DNA from: Neptunitalea lumnitzerae
GTDB taxonomy: Bacteria > Bacteroidota > Bacteroidia > Flavobacteriales > Flavobacteriaceae
DNA: 64,000 nt
Assembly (NCBI RefSeq): GCF_027924185.1
Contig: NZ_BRVO01000002.1
Location: 682,001 to 746,000, forward strand
Reading direction: 5' to 3'
Within the stretch, counting starts at the first letter, position 1; each line of letters opens with the position of its first letter. Position numbers and translations under genes: made by a program. Positions 63,282 to 64,000 of the stretch are shown here, one piece after another. The notes beneath the pieces are model-generated. The model ran no database searches. It saw only the letters and a program-made list of their open reading frames with translations, and had not been told where the DNA came from.

Positions 63282-64000
63282 ATGAAACCTGCAGTAGATA
63301 TACATGAAGTAAAGCGCTTGAAAGATATTAAGCGACTTCAAATTCTTGATTCACTTCCTGAAAAAGATTTTGATGAAATTACTAAACTAGCTTCTGAGAT
63401 ATGTGGAACTCCCGTAGCTCTTATTTCTATTATTGATAAAGACAGACAATGGTTTAAGTCTAAAGTAGGATTTGAAATATCCGAAACACCAAGAAATTTA
63501 GCATTTTGCAACTATGCTATAGAAGATCCTTACAACATTTTAGAAGTACCTAATGCTTTAGAAGATGAACGGTTTGCTACCAACCCTTTAGTATATGGAG
63601 AGAATCCTGTAATTTCTTATACAGGGATTCCCCTAATTAGTGAAAACGGATTTGCTTTAGGTACACTTTGCACCATAGACCACAAACCAAAATCATTAAC
63701 AGCAGAACAAAAGGATAGTTTAAAAATATTAGCTTCTCAAGTAGTTAGAATATTTGAGTTAAGAAAAGCCAATCTTGAACTGAATGCAACTTCTAAAGCT
63801 TTAAAGAAGAGATATAAAGAACTAGAAATGTTTGCAGGCGTAGTGTCTCACGACATGAAATCTCCATTGGCAAATATTACATTAACCATTGATACACTTA
63901 GAAAAAAGTTAGAATTATATGAAATTGAAGATAAAACCATAGAAACCTATCTTCAATATCTTAAAACTAGTTCTCTTTCTTTAAGTGATTATATCCAGGG
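63282..64000 (+). CDS. GAF-domain sensor histidine kinase, N-terminal 239 residues (3' end outside window)
   Basis: The gene runs off the right edge. It begins with a GAF domain (about 15-165; LASEICGTPVALISIIDKDRQWFKSKVGF, NLAFCNYAIED, PLISENGFALGTLCTIDHK). A short coiled coil (165-190) leads into HisKA with the phospho-acceptor His in FAGVVSHDMKSPLANITLTI. This matches the common cytoplasmic GAF-HisKA-HATPase kinases of Bacteroidota. A -7-like element TATTTTTG lies at 63247-63254. The ATP-binding domain is not visible, and the ligand of GAF is unknown. Confidence 0.9.
   Translation, partial: MKPAVDIHEVKRLKDIKRLQILDSLPEKDFDEITKLASEICGTPVALISIIDKDRQWFKSKVGFEISETPRNLAFCNYAIEDPYNILEVPNALEDERFATNPLVYGENPVISYTGIPLISENGFALGTLCTIDHKPKSLTAEQKDSLKILASQVVRIFELRKANLELNATSKALKKRYKELEMFAGVVSHDMKSPLANITLTIDTLRKKLELYEIEDKTIETYLQYLKTSSLSLSDYIQ

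Noticed and set aside
1-64000. tRNA, rRNA, insertion sequence, prophage or integrated element
   Set aside because: Reading both strands I saw no T-loop or rRNA-like sequence, no transposase or integrase, and no terminal repeats or target duplications.

Overview
The window is one contiguous piece of an AT-rich bacterial chromosome. I read it as a member of the Bacteroidota, most likely family Flavobacteriaceae. The reasons are: TANNTTTG-type -7 promoter elements; no obvious Shine-Dalgarno dependence; many Sec-signal and SC-lipobox exported proteins; TonB-dependent receptors with an N-terminal carboxypeptidase-regulatory-like domain; a SusC-like plug signature; a DUF6146/DUF6787 pair; and the ferredoxin / acyl-CoA reductase / serC / serA neighbourhood. 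I cannot name the genus. I saw no rRNA, tRNA, insertion sequence, prophage or CRISPR array. Most of the window is ordinary housekeeping chromosome with a few accessory loci.

Layout, left to right. 1-5.8 kb: a sensory operon on the minus strand. A CheB-CheR-PAS-histidine kinase fusion overlaps (TAATG) the start of a bacteriophytochrome that runs off the left edge; a secreted protein of unknown function lies upstream. 5.9-13.4 kb: a GH43 lipoprotein, then a tripartite RND efflux operon (adaptor, pump, outer-membrane factor) preceded by two overlapping inverted repeats that look like an operator. 13.6-18.1 kb: a ClbS/DfsB-like protein, an outer-membrane protein, a Gly-Gly-leader Cys-rich peptide with a long structured leader region, a GT39-like glycosyltransferase and another secreted protein. 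18.1-26.1 kb: topoisomerase IV (parC, parE), a TPR hybrid histidine kinase and ychF. 26.2-30.5 kb: a small secreted protein, ferredoxin, a LuxC-like acyl-CoA reductase, serC and serA; the ferredoxin and reductase diverge from a palindromic promoter. 30.6-39.2 kb: a TonB-type receptor, a 57-residue membrane protein, fumC, a divergent lipid kinase / App1-type phosphatase pair, and an unusual MuiA/DUF4139 protein carrying an inserted SusC-like plug.

39.3-49.5 kb: a QEGLA-motif metallopeptidase-like protein, a dicarboxylate symporter, aroC, an LpxH-like phosphoesterase, a YdiJ-like FAD/Fe-S dehydrogenase, a small barrel protein, a TlpA-type lipoprotein, a 47-residue ORF and an ECF sigma factor. 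49.7-54.8 kb: uvrA, an intergenic region with two sigma-54-like promoters and a possible small RNA, a very basic Thr/Arg/Asn-rich secreted protein, and DUF6146 and DUF6787 genes. 54.9-60.7 kb: a candidate metal (probably zinc) acquisition locus with a ZnuD-like TonB receptor, small exported proteins, and a convergent ABC transporter whose permease has a histidine-rich loop. 60.7-64 kb: a small membrane protein, msrA, lolD, a TIGR02757 protein and the start of a GAF-domain histidine kinase.

The most interesting items are the putative zinc locus, the sigma-54 intergenic region with its possible small RNA, the orphan Gly-Gly peptide, the plug-in-MuiA chimera and the phytochrome/CheBR-kinase pair. 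All coordinates and motifs were read by eye; family names rest on recognition of motifs, not on database searches.
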